From Girardinichthys multiradiatus (taxonomy: Eukaryota > Chordata > Actinopteri > Cyprinodontiformes > Goodeidae), in NCBI RefSeq assembly GCF_021462225.1, contig NC_061818.1, forward strand, positions 15,649,403 through 15,713,402: a stretch of DNA of 64,000 nucleotides, read 5' to 3'. This document shows positions 38,007 through 49,600 of this stretch, piece after piece. A model generated the notes under the pieces. The model had not been told where the DNA came from. It worked only from the letters and a program-made list of their open reading frames with translations, and did no database searches. Both the position numbers and the translations under genes were made by a program. The number at the start of each line of letters is the position of its first letter. The first letter of the stretch is position 1.

Positions 38007-40012
38007 GCTGGCTCGTCAAGGTGCAGCACACGGAGCGCTGCGAGCGGCCTGGAAGCAGAGAGAAACACAGGCAACAACTCAGCCAGGTGGGGCTTTGTTT
38101 ATGTGCTGAGCTGATTAAGCCCTTCGTGATAAGCTAGGTAGTGCTAGCATACTGACACACAATTTACGTGAGCTACCAGCTCTTGTTATTTTATTCATCA
38201 TACAATGTTGTTAAACCGAAATATAGCCACAAAGGAGTCTTCAAAACAAATACATTAAGAACAAGTTAAATAAATATTGCAATAGCTGAAAGCGAGAACT
38301 TTCTGGAAATGTGGATCAGTGCGTGACGTATCGACCCTTTGACGCATGAAAACAACGCTGCGATAAGCACCGTGATTGAATGAAATTCAATATTGCATGC
38401 TTTTGGGGGGAAAAAAAGTAAACAAACCTGACTTAAATTTTTTAGAGAAGAAAAGCACTGCAGAGGAAGGTTGCAGTCGTTTTTTATCGCCACAACACTG
38501 CTTCACTAGAGACGGCGTCGCTTCTGAGTTTTATTCAGGCGAAAAGACGGACAGACCGAGAATATATGTGTAAAATTTGCCCTCGTCACAGATTGTCAGG
38601 CAGATTTCACCGGTTGGCATTGGTTACATGTTTTTAATATAAATTAGTTTCGTTACGAACGCCATGTTGTATGTTAAAAAATATGTTTAACAAGTATTGC
38701 TGTTTGGTTTGATTTTAATATAATTTTGCTTTAAAACAGACCAACAACTCCTGGACCAGGAAGAGGGAAGCAGAAAGAGGAAGGACGTTGATTCATTTTG
38801 TTATTTTCATGAAAAAAACTAAATGAAATGAGAATTTTGATTTTGTATAATCCCCCCTTTTTTAAGTACTTTTTGAACATTCTACAGCTTATTCCAGGGG
38901 ATCCCATGTGGTGAACTCAAGCCATAGCAGACATCTTCCTGCAGCCGACAACAGCCTCAGTAAAAGTGAGAAGTTCAGATGAGCTAAAAATGGTTCCTAT
39001 TTCCCCTTTCTGAATCATTGAACAGTTTTCTAGAAAGTCTGCCTTAAGGTCTGTTTTTAGGACTGACTGAAAAGGACAAAAAGGCCCGTATCACATTTTC
39101 CCCTAATTTTTTTTAAAGAATATTGGAATAATGGCAGTGTAATGGTCTGTGTCTGCTTTGCTTCTTCATGACCTGGATGACTTGCAATCATTGATGGAAC
39201 CATAAATTTTTGATCTCTACCAAAATGCCCAACCATCAATTTGTCACCCTAAGCTCATGTGCAACTTGGATTTTGAAGCCAGACGATGATCCAAAGCAGT
39301 CCAGCTAGTCAACATCTTAATGGCACCAAAACAAAATTAAATTGTCTTAAATTTGATTTAGATGGTGTATTGTGTTTTGAAACAGGCTGTTCATGATAAA
39401 AAACTCTCCAATGTGGCTGAATTAAATAAATTCTACAAAACAGAGTAGGTCAGAATTCCTCCCCAGTGATGCACAAAGACTCACTTCTTACAAACGAACA
39501 TAAACATTTCAAAATGAAATTTGATATTTATTTTGGTTATCTTTGTAAGCCATTAAAACATGTTTGATGATCTGAAACATTGATGTGTGAGAAGGCAAAC
39601 AGAATTAATCAGTATGGGGACTGTATCAGTCTACATAACCCACACACGCTGTAATGTTTATGTATTTTGTTTAAATTCAATTTTTATTTTTCAAAAATGA
39701 TTCAGCAGCATCTTAGCAAATGGCTGTTCAGATGTATGTATGGTGCCTGAAAAACCAAACTCAGGGCAGGAATTTCCCCATTCGAATGAGCGTGGCTAAT
39801 AGAGCAGCGAGCTAGCAGAGGCAGCTGTCAACCACTAAAGAACGGTTACTTTGGATGATTTTTACCGTAGGGAGGTTCAAACCTACCTGCTGCTGCTTTG
39901 TTTTAGATAGAACTTCTTGTTTCTTGGTTGGTTCTGCCTCCTTCTGTCCCCTGCAGGACGTCATGCTGTGAATGATCCTTGGTGTCCTCCAGCAGCAGCA
40001 GCTTTAATAACA
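38007..40012. promoter_or_regulatory. st13-xpnpep3 divergent intergenic region
   Basis: This lies between the st13 start (minus) and the candidate xpnpep3 first exon (plus). Head-to-head order is the same as in human, so a shared promoter region is likely. A Tc1-like remnant (plus-strand words AATGGCAGTGTAATGGTCTG and GACCTGGATGACTTGCAATC) occupies about 39110-39480. I see no other coding exon. Confidence 0.4.
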
Positions 40013-40082
40013 ATGTTGTCCCCAGCCTGCAGCTCCATGCGGTCTGCTGTCAGGCTGCTGCCGCGGCGGACACGGGCTGGAG
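40013..40082 (+). CDS. xpnpep3: Candidate xpnpep3 first coding exon (targeting peptide)
   Basis: ATG at 40013 (A at -3) opens 23 codons rich in Arg, Ser, Ala and Leu with no acidic residue (M-R-S-A-V-R-L-L-P-R-R-T-R-A), typical of a mitochondrial presequence. It ends at a donor G|GTGGGT at 40083. Position and direction relative to st13 fit exon 1 of xpnpep3. No sequence identity to known XPNPEP3 was recognised. Confidence 0.4.
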
Positions 40083-40339
40083 GTGGGTCACAGCGCTTCT
40101 GATAATTCATCTCATTTATCTGACAGTCGACTTCTACTAAACTCAAACACAGACAGCTTATTTCAGCTTTTACATGCATATAGTAAACTTCAGCATACAT
40201 GTAGAGTTTGTACTGTTCTGACAGGCTTCACACTGGATATTTAGTTTGATCTTCATTCACAGGGTTCCTTCACTGTCTTGGAAAGTTTAAAAAGTCTGGA
40301 ATTTTGTGGATAAGAAAGAAAATAAGAGTATTGGAAAAA

Positions 40340-41010
40340 TATATATATATTTATTCCTGTTTTTCCCTCTTTATGTCCTTCCTTGTATACTCCCTTATGT
40401 TTTTCCTATCTTCCTCAGTTATGCCCAGCCTTAATTTGTTCCTTTCTTACTTCCATGTCCTTCCTTCTTTTTTAACATGTCCTTTGGTTTTTCACTCATT
40501 TCTGATTTCTTTTCATGGCTTCCTTCTATTTTTACTTCCTTTCCCTCATTGTTCATCCTCCCTTGCATCCTACCTCTATTCCTTGCTGGTGTCTTTCCTT
40601 ATGCCTGTCTTTCTCCTTTCTTTCCTTATATCCTTACTGCCTTTCACCGTGTTCTTCTTTTTCTTTCCTTTGTCCTTCCCTCTATCCTTATTTTCTTGTT
40701 TTATTTGTTATTTCCTTATGTCCCCCTTCCTTATATACTTCCTTCTTTCCTCCCTTCCTTCCTCCATTAATCATTTTCTTTTTTCCTTCTTTGTGACCTT
40801 CCTTCTCTTCTGACTTGTCTTTCATTCTTGCTTTTCATGTGACCTTCTTGCTTTTTTCCTTCTTTCCTTTCTTATATTGTTTGTTTCTCCCCTTCTTTTC
40901 TTGAGTAGTTTCATCTCTCCTCCCATGTTTGCTTCGTTCCTTCAGTCCTCCCTTCGTTCTTTCCTTGTCTCTCCTTCTTTCCACGTGTTTCATTCAATCT
41001 TTCCTTCTTT
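40340..41010. repeat. Long degenerate pyrimidine (CCTT)n tract
   Basis: About 670 bp of C/T-dominated plus-strand sequence made of CCTT, TTCT and similar units. Three overlapping Phe/Leu/Ser/Pro-rich frames (40304-40813) are a by-product of the composition and not genes. Confidence 0.9.
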
Positions 41011-41704
41011 CTTTAAAATCAATGCAAAAGACTAACAATCCAGTGAAAACTGAGTCTGGAAAATAGTGGAATAACAGCATTTCTTTGTCTAATAACGTAA
41101 AGTTGATAGATAAAGTTTTAAAAAACCTTTTTCAGTGTTTGTGACGTTAAACTGAGACCATAATAATTTGTTTCCAAACTTTTTCCACCTTTTAGTACGA
41201 TGCATCCTGTATATTTCAGTATAAAATTAACAAAAGGTGCAACAATCTGTGTGCAAACCCTTAAACTAACACTCTGCCAAAGCACATTTTGTTTAATTTT
41301 CAACATTCAATCTCCTTTGGTAGGTCTTTGTCAGCATCCCCCATCTTTATTTGGAAAAACTTGTCCACTTTAGCTGATAGATTGTGAGGTCTCACAGTCT
41401 ATCAGGATTTTATGTCAGATTTAGCTCTGGTCTCTGGCCAGGCTAGGCAAGGTGTTATACAGTACGTTTAATGCATGTCTCAGATCTTGAAAGACCAAGC
41501 AGATCCAGTCAAAAATATAACATCAGTCTTGTGTTTAACAGATGTTTCTTCTCTAAAACCAAAACACTGAATTCGAGTCTTGGACAGAATAAGACACTCG
41601 GCACCATCAAAGGCCAGCCCTGTCAAATCTGTAAAGCCAGATCAACTTGTTTAAGAATCGGTTGCAATGTTCTTGTTCCAAGTAGACAATCATAGGATCA
41701 GCCC

Positions 41705-42906
41705 CTGTAATACATCAGCGATATTCTTTATATATGTGATTGGTTTTGAAAGATAACATGCTTCATCGATAGAAGCAGCTTACATGAATACACGACACGC
41801 ATCTCAGAGGAAAAAATATGATCTTGACAGATTTGCACAGCATTTTAAGTTCATATTGGAGATTTCCCATGCTCTCAACATAAAGCAAACGAATCGCTAA
41901 GCGGCGGGAACGAAACCAGATGCAAAACGAGCCGGTATGTTCCGAATATCCCTGCATAATTAAGCCTGGACTTTTTTTCTGATCTCCGCTCTTCATTGTC
42001 AGCTCAGCTGGCCGCCCTGCAGCGCATGTTCATGTGTTATAGATCAGCTGTTCGCCAGCGTGCAGCAGAGCTGATCTCCCTGACTGGAGCAGAGGAGAGG
42101 TTTGTCCCAGCTACTGCACCCTGTTGACGGTCAGACCTCTCGGGAGTCTCTCCAGTCCCTGGTTCCCAGAGGCGATCAGACTCTAACACTGACTCTTAAA
42201 GGAACGACTCTCAACCAGTTTCTACTTTTAGCTCTTTTTAATCTAAATTAAGGAAGAGGAATGATTACAGAGATCAGCGCTGAGGCTCCCGTCTCGGACC
42301 GTGGATGTTCCCTCCCTCAGTGATTATCAGTAGACTGTGTCACCATTGTGGTGTCTATCTGTTAGATTGTGTAGTAGCAGGTGTCCATCCTTAATCTAAG
42401 TGTCCTGTAGCTTTCTAATCAACCCAGTTACAGCCTGCTCCACCATCAAACCCAGTGCCCCAGCCACAGGTCATTCATGACAAACCTTGGGCCATTTATC
42501 CTTGTACTGTATGTTTATGAGCTTCTTATCCTGTTGTAACAAAAAGGAAACATTAAAATGTATGCTTAATATTATTATGGTATAAGTGGGAAAAACAGCT
42601 ATGAGTCATATAAATAAAGGTTATCCCTAACAGGTTGATATGGCAACGTTTAGGGCACAATGGTCCAGAACAATATCAGCGCCCCAGAAATTGTCGCCTC
42701 TTGCGTACTTGATGACGCGCTCGCCCTGCGTGTGTGCAGGGCGGTGGGCCGGTGGTTCACGCACTGAAGTGAACCACCAGCCCATTAAAAACTAACCCTT
42801 GTCCCTACACACACGCGTACGCGCACACTAAGCTGCTTCTATCGGTGAAGCAGGTTATCTTTCAAAACCAATCACATATATAAAGAATATCGCTGATGTA
42901 TTACAG
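41705..42906. mobile_element. 1.2-kb element with 78-bp terminal inverted repeats
   Basis: 41705-41782 (starting CTGTAATACATCAGCGATAT) is inverted at 42829-42906 with only two mismatches. The interior has no transposase frame. This is the form of a non-autonomous DNA transposon. No target duplication was found, so the superfamily is open. Confidence 0.65.
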
Positions 42907-44741
42907 TTCCCACGGTCCCTGAATGCAACAGCTGGGAATATGTTGTTCAGCAGCTGTGTTGAGCTGTCAGTCATGATTCCGCACCCCGTGATCTGAGGCC
43001 CCGCCCCCCATACGAAAACAAGGCCAGAAGTTTGAAGCTGAAAAAAAACTCTGCAAGTTCGGAAAAAAAACTTGAATCTGAAAAGTAGTTTTGAACTTTT
43101 TTTTTTCCAGTTTCACATCAGTTTTTCTTTTCAGTTGCAAAACTTTTTTTCCAGTTTTCAAATTTTTTGGGGGGATGGTCAAAATAAATTTTCAGGTTCA
43201 AATGTTTTTCTTTTGAACAAACTTTTATTTATCAGGTTCAAATTTTTTCGTTTGAACAATTTTTATGGCCCCAATTTAGCTCCATACTGCTGGTGGAGGA
43301 GAAGAGAGGAGTGTTGAAAGGTAGATTTGGTCCTTGGATCACGGTCAGAACAAACATTCTCGATCAGATGAATGCGTCATTCCTTCTCCTTTCAGCACCA
43401 GCCTGGAATGTGAGCAGCTCTGGTAGCTGCTGCATTCAGAAGCTAGAGAGGAGATAGCAGCACACCAGAGAACTTCTCCACAGACGGGGATCGTTGGAGA
43501 TGACCACTTAGACTTAGGCTGCTGACATCATCATGAACAATACAGCAAATACTTATTACTTATTAATACCTCATTTACATCTTCCTTCTGCATATATATA
43601 GTGTTTAGATTATTGTACTGTATCTTGTCTAGATTAATATACATTTTTTTGAGTTTTTAAAATTTTTTCCAAATAAATTTTTTTAAAGCATTTTACAGTC
43701 TGTAAATATCCAAAATAATTCTGTACGATATTGTTTGTAATTTTGTTCACTTTTTATTCATGGTAATTTATTATTGTTTCTATTATTTATTTATCCTTCC
43801 TACTATTACCGTATTAGAAGTGCATCTTTAACCTGTCTTATTGAACTATTTAATTTCACCCTATAGGGGGATGATAAGTTTAATCTTATCTTTATATTAA
43901 TAATTGTATGATTGATATAGACGTTTATGTGCTTATTTACTGGACTGTTAAGGGGTTGGATCCCTCTGCAGTTTAGCCGGTAGCGTTTTATTAATTCATC
44001 GTTATTCATTGTTCAGAGAATATCTCTCCGTTCTCTCTGTCTTTCCACCATCTTCCCTGCTTAAGACACTCTTAAGCCCACAAAAAGTCTTCCTCACTAC
44101 TATTAACGTTTCCTCACATTAGGAACTCTCTTATGGCCTAAGATGCTTTATGAATAACTTTTATCTTTTCGAGGGAAAATTCTAAGAAAAATCCAAGAAT
44201 TCGAGAAATTCTAAGATTTATCTTAGAATGACGTCATTAGGAGCTACTTTTAGTCTTAGGATTCTTTGTGAGTACAAGCCTTGGGCTTTAATTGCATTTA
44301 GTCTTCTTTAGTAGAACTCCTGTCAGCCTGCCACATCTTGAATTGGCTACATATATGCTCCTTAGATCTTCAGATTTTAGCAACATCTCATCTCCACAGA
44401 TCTTCTTAGTCAACCTACTGTTTTTTGGGGCAGATTTAAAATTACTTCTTGAATCATTAAATCCCTCTACACTTTCAGCTTTCCAGGAGGCAGGTTGTGG
44501 TTAAACCTGACTCTTATGTCCATCCAGAAGCATAATGTAATGTTCATATTTTCATCTGCCATCAAAAAAATGAAGAAAGTAGAAACTCATGCTGCTTCTT
44601 CTGTGTCTCTGTCAGCTTCTTGGCAGCCTCTCTGACCTGTTCCCATATTTTTTCATCAATCCAGTTTTTTTAAAGGGACTGTAGACTTGTTATTTCTCTA
44701 GTTATTGATTATGATCTCCACTTTGCCATTTTACATACATA

Positions 44742-45088
44742 CAGTAACTTGTAAAAGTATTCATACCCCTTGAACTGAAGTATGGCCAAACATTTCAGTC
44801 ACTAAATGTGCAAAGCTGGTAGAGACATACCCTAAAAGACTTGCAGCTGTAATCGCAGCAAAACGTGGTTGCACAGTATTGACTCAGGGTATGAATACTT
44901 TTGCACGATGCCCTTTTCAGTTTAAAAAAAAGAAAATTGTGTATAATTTTCTTTCCACTTCACAACTGTATACCACTTTGTGTTGATCTTTCACATAAAA
45001 TTACAATAAAATATATTTTATGTTTGTGGTTGTAATGTGACATTATGCGAAAAGGTCCAAGGGGTGTGAATACTTTTACATTCCACTG
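44742..45088. mobile_element. Short Tc1-family MITE
   Basis: TA-bounded (44740-44741, 45089-45090). The left end, CAGTAACTTGTAAAAGTATT, is mirrored by a right end of GAATACTTTTACATTCCACTG. It is only 347 bp long and has a small internal transposase trace. Confidence 0.75.
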
Positions 45089-45090
45089 TA

Positions 45091-46115
45091 CACTATATTG
45101 CCAGAATGGAGGGTCACCTCCCTAAATCATTGAATTCATATGTTCCAGGTGCAGAAAATCCAGCCGCTAGGCATGCAGAAAGAAAGCGTCACTCTCAGGA
45201 CATCAGAGACATCTCTGCTGCTAAATAAATCGCAGGCCACGGTTAGATGTATTATATACCAAAGTGCAAGTGATTGGGGATGACAGGTGCCGAGATATTT
45301 TGGACAATTTCATGCTCCTAACCTTCTGGGAGCAGATTGGGAATGGCCCCTTTCTGTTCCAACCTGACTGTGGGCAAGTTCTTAAATCAAGGTCCATAAA
45401 GACATTAAACCCTTTTTCAAATCACAATTCTGCAATAAATAAAACCAAACCTCTTCCATCACAGATCATTCTGTCCTTTTACATCATACAAAAAGATACA
45501 CTGAGATCATGGGCTATGTGAGCATTCAGATCATGTAGCAGCAAATGTGGAATCAGTTGGGCGTGACTAATAAATTGTAGCCTTTACCTGAGGGAATTTC
45601 CCCAGGGCTGAGCTCTGTGTCACGATCCTCATGCAGGCTATCCAGAATGCAGCCTATGCTTTAAATACAAACAATGTTGTTCCACACGTTCCTCAGCATG
45701 TTATAATCCTGATCAGATTCTGCTGATCCAGATATTTCTCATATCAGATGGACACTTTAGGATGATATCAGGTCTCTGATCTGTGTGCACCTATGAACTG
45801 AACAGCTGATGAAGCCTGCACAAATCCTGACTTCAACCCAATGGAACATGTTTGGGATGAATTAGAATTAGATTAAGAGCCAAGCCTTTTAATCTAACAT
45901 CAGTGTCTGACCTCATAAATGCGGTTCTGAAAGAATGATCAAAAATACCCATAAACACACCTAAACCCTATGAAATGCCTTTCTAGAACAGTTGAAACTT
46001 GTTTAGCTACAAAAGGAGGCCTGGCATCATATTAAACCCTACTGAGTAGGAATGATTTGTCCCTCATGCTCATGTGTGTGCAGGCTAAGAAGCGAACACT
46101 TTTGGCAATATAGTG
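45091..46115 (+). mobile_element. Tc1-like element of the CACTATATTGCC family, decayed
   Basis: It begins CACTATATTGCCAGAATG directly after the TA of the preceding MITE and ends with the inverse TTTTGGCAATATAGTG. The plus strand near 45830-46020 keeps transposase C-terminal traces (ACCCAATGGAACATGTTTGG). No intact frame remains. The right TA is mutated. Confidence 0.72.
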
Positions 46116-46651
46116 GATATGTAATGCTGTGTAATCCTTTTTGCATCCTTCTCCTGACTGATACTTTCGCACAGTAAGATCTTTTTGGTCGTTTGTAACC
46201 TTTTGGCAAACTGGGTTTAGCAAAAGGATGCAAATGTCTATAAAATGCTACTAAGACAGCTGAAGTTTACTTCAGGTTCATCCTATTCACAATAATTAAG
46301 AGCCGGTGGGAATTCCGTAAGACTAAATGATGAAATTAAATCCGGTATCCCTTTAAACGGTGTGCACACCTATACAGTTAGGTTGGTTTTTTTTTTTACA
46401 GAAAAGTGGCGCTTTAACTGGAATATGTAAGTCTTTTAGAGTCACTGATGGATGCAGCAGTAATATAGTACATTTTCACAATCTGAGATTATAAAGATAA
46501 CTGGGTTTGTGTTTTTCTGCTCCATCAGATTTATAATAAAATTCTACAAGTAGATAGTGCTGAAAACATGATTGACATTTGACAAACAAAAATTAAAAAA
46601 CTCACTATTTGACTTTTTTTTAACTGTGATGGTCCTCTCCTTTTTCTGTAG

Positions 46652-49600
46652 GAACTCAGCTCTGGTATGATACCTCTCAGCCGGCCCACTCTCGGCTCCA
46701 CCAGGCTCACGTGTTCCCCTTGCTCGAAGCAGGTCCCGTTCCGCGTTCTCTCAGACCCCTCGTCCACTTTCTCCGGGCAATCAAGAGCCCTGCAGAGGTA
46801 TCGCTCATGCAAACGGCGGGTCGGATCACAGCTCAGGTGTGTCAGGGGTTTCATGTGCAGCATGTTTTTCTCAGATTTGGTGCATTTGCATCAGCAGAAA
46901 CACCGATTAACATTGTTTTCTCTCAGGCATTTAGGAGGACGATGGCTTTATCACAAGGCGACGTCGACGAGTCGGTCCTGTTTGCTAAGGTAGGTTCTAG
47001 ATTCAATGACCTCTGCTGTGTCCTTAATTTCTTCTGTAATTTGTGGACCCTAATAATTTTAAGTTGTTGTTAAAACTTGTCACCAAGAGTAGAAAAACTT
47101 CAGCATTCAGAAGAATTCAGAAGAACACTAGTGATGTTTTTTTACAATGCTGGGAAAATGTATTTGCTACCTTACAGATCTCATCTGTGTTCTCTTACGC
47201 CTAAATGTTTACAGTTGTCAAACAAATTTTTATATCAGCTGTTATCGGTTTTTGGCTCATTTTCATTAGCCACATGCAGGCCTGATTACTCCCAGACTCA
47301 AAACAATCACTTAAACAGAACCTGTCTGACAATATGATGAAGACTAAGAGATCTCGAAAAGCAACACATCATACTGTGATCTAAAGAAATTCAAGAATAG
47401 CTGAGAATTAAAGTCATTAACAGATATCACTCTGGAAAGGTGATATCTATCTTCTTAATCCATTCCAGAGTTGAACTTTTTGGAAGATTTGCATCCCAAT
47501 AAATGTGGCGTATAACAAACACAGCATATTAGAAAATTGACAGCCAAACATGGTGGTGGTAGTGTAATGATCTGGAGCTGCTTCAGGACCTGGATGACTT
47601 GATGAAACTCCGGCCATGGGTTATGCAGAAGGACAATGGACTGAAGCACTTTAGCAAGTCCTCCTCTGAATGGCTCCAAAAAATAAAATGCAGGTTCTGG
47701 AGGGGCCTAGTCAAAGCCCTTACTTAAATCTGAGGGGACTGCTATGGCACGATTATGTTCAGATCGTTCATGCTTAATAACCGTCCAGAGTGACCAAATA
47801 AAACAATTAAGAAAGAACAGGACAAAATTCTTCACAGCAGATTTCCAACTATTGTAAAAATGTCAACACAGTTTTTCCCACCATTTGTGGTTCAGAAGTT
47901 TAAATTTAGAACAAAATACTTTTTCTCAAGAGGCCAGCTTGGTTTGGATAGGTTTTTTTCCTTAATAAATGAAATCATGATTTGAAAACAGCATTCTTTT
48001 ATTTAGCCGTGCATCTTTGTGTGGTGATAAAATTAGTTTGATGATCTGAAACATGGACGTGTAAAAAACAAAAACAGAAGAGTAGGGGATAAATATTTTT
48101 CCACCTCAATGTAAACCTCACAAAGACTCTTCTTATTTTTCCAGTTTGATTTCGAGAATCGGATCCATGGTGCCAACTTCCTGGCCTACCCCCCTGTGGT
48201 TGCCGGAGGAAATCGGGCAAACACGCTGCACTACATTAACAACAACCAGATCATCAAGGTGATCCTTACATTTGAGGCGCAGTTAAATCTTGCTTGTTCT
48301 AAATAGTTAGTGGCTGCTGTTCAGTCGTGGCCAAACGTTTTTGCAGTGATTAAAAACATTCAAACACAGTGGTTAAATGCAGAGAGATCAAATGTAAAGA
48401 TAAAAGAGATTAATAATAATTGTATTTGATGAGAGGAAAACTTTATATCAGGATAATTAACTCAGAAACACAAGTTTAGTTGTGAAAGACTGTCTGAAAT
48501 CAGTCTGTAGATCTAATTAGGCAAATGGTTGCTGTTAAGAGGGGAAGATGGGATGGAAATCAATGGTTTTGTACATTTAGAATGACAACTTGCAGAGAAA
48601 AATCTGCAAGCATTATTACTTTGCATAAAAACGACCTGACATGTGCAGAAACGTCTGTTAAAAGTATTTTACCTGAAATAACCATGTTCTGGATTATCAG
48701 GACATTTAAGATGAGAGGCTCACTTGCTGTGAGGAGGCGCTCTGGAAATCCGTGTGCAGCAAGTACCATGACAATCTGCAACTGAGGAGGGAGCTGTAGA
48801 GTAATGTTGCCACCAGAGCTTGTTGAATGTTAAGACTTCTGTGAGAGCATCTGCACAGCCAGTGACAAGCAGGACATCAATCAAGACACTTATCTCCTAG
48901 AAAAGCATCAAGAATAGAGAGAGATTCTGATGGAGGTACCAGGATGGACCTCCGAAGACTTGTTGGTTCTCCACCGTGCAGCATCTTCCAGCAGTCCAAG
49001 CACAGTTTGCTGATGATGTTTTTATGTTCCAGGAAATGTGTCACAATCAAAAGTCAAAACAAGCTTTCTCAAAGTTTTGGCTCTGTAGTCTGGAAGCTCT
49101 CCAGATCCTTATCCCAAGTATTTAAACCGCGGGTCAAGACTCTGAAAGCAGGTGGACTAACTCTGAACACTGAGATATAAACATTGCTTGTTTAACCGAC
49201 ATTAAAACGTTTCATGGAGACAATAAACAAAGTAAAAATTTTGAGGTCAGAAACGTTATTGGACTTCCCTGCAGATAAACGGCAGTAATTTAATGAACAG
49301 ACTTTACTTCCATTATACTTGTACAATGAAATTGCAAACATTAACAAAAAGGGCACAAAAAGACAAGATACAGTTGTTAAGGATGTAAATAAATAAATAA
49401 TCCATTAGAAAATGCGGCATTTGCACTATGTTTTATTTAGGGATATCAGAAATGATACAAACAGCTGAAACCAGGCATTTGAGCTGCTGTTTTCTCCCTG
49501 TCTGACATTAAATCAGATTAAATAGCCTTGAAAAGCCCAGTTGATGATGTAATGACTTTCTAAGCTTCTGATAGGCTAATTCACAACATCTGTGGAGGTA

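Larger units (their letters stand above)
42970..46651. other. Intergenic/xpnpep3 5' region: repeats, no exon recognised
   Basis: 43014-43262 is an A-rich then T-rich low-complexity block. 44040-44285 resembles a small foldback element (CCTAAGATGCTTTATGAATA). Two Tc1-like elements follow (listed separately). I looked for the N-terminal aminopeptidase P domain of XPNPEP3 and did not find it. Confidence 0.4.

Noticed and set aside
40304..40813. Three overlapping open frames up to 169 codons, rich in Phe, Leu, Ser and Pro
   Set aside because: They follow from an uninterrupted C/T-rich tract that lacks stops on this strand. There is no domain, splice context or start context.
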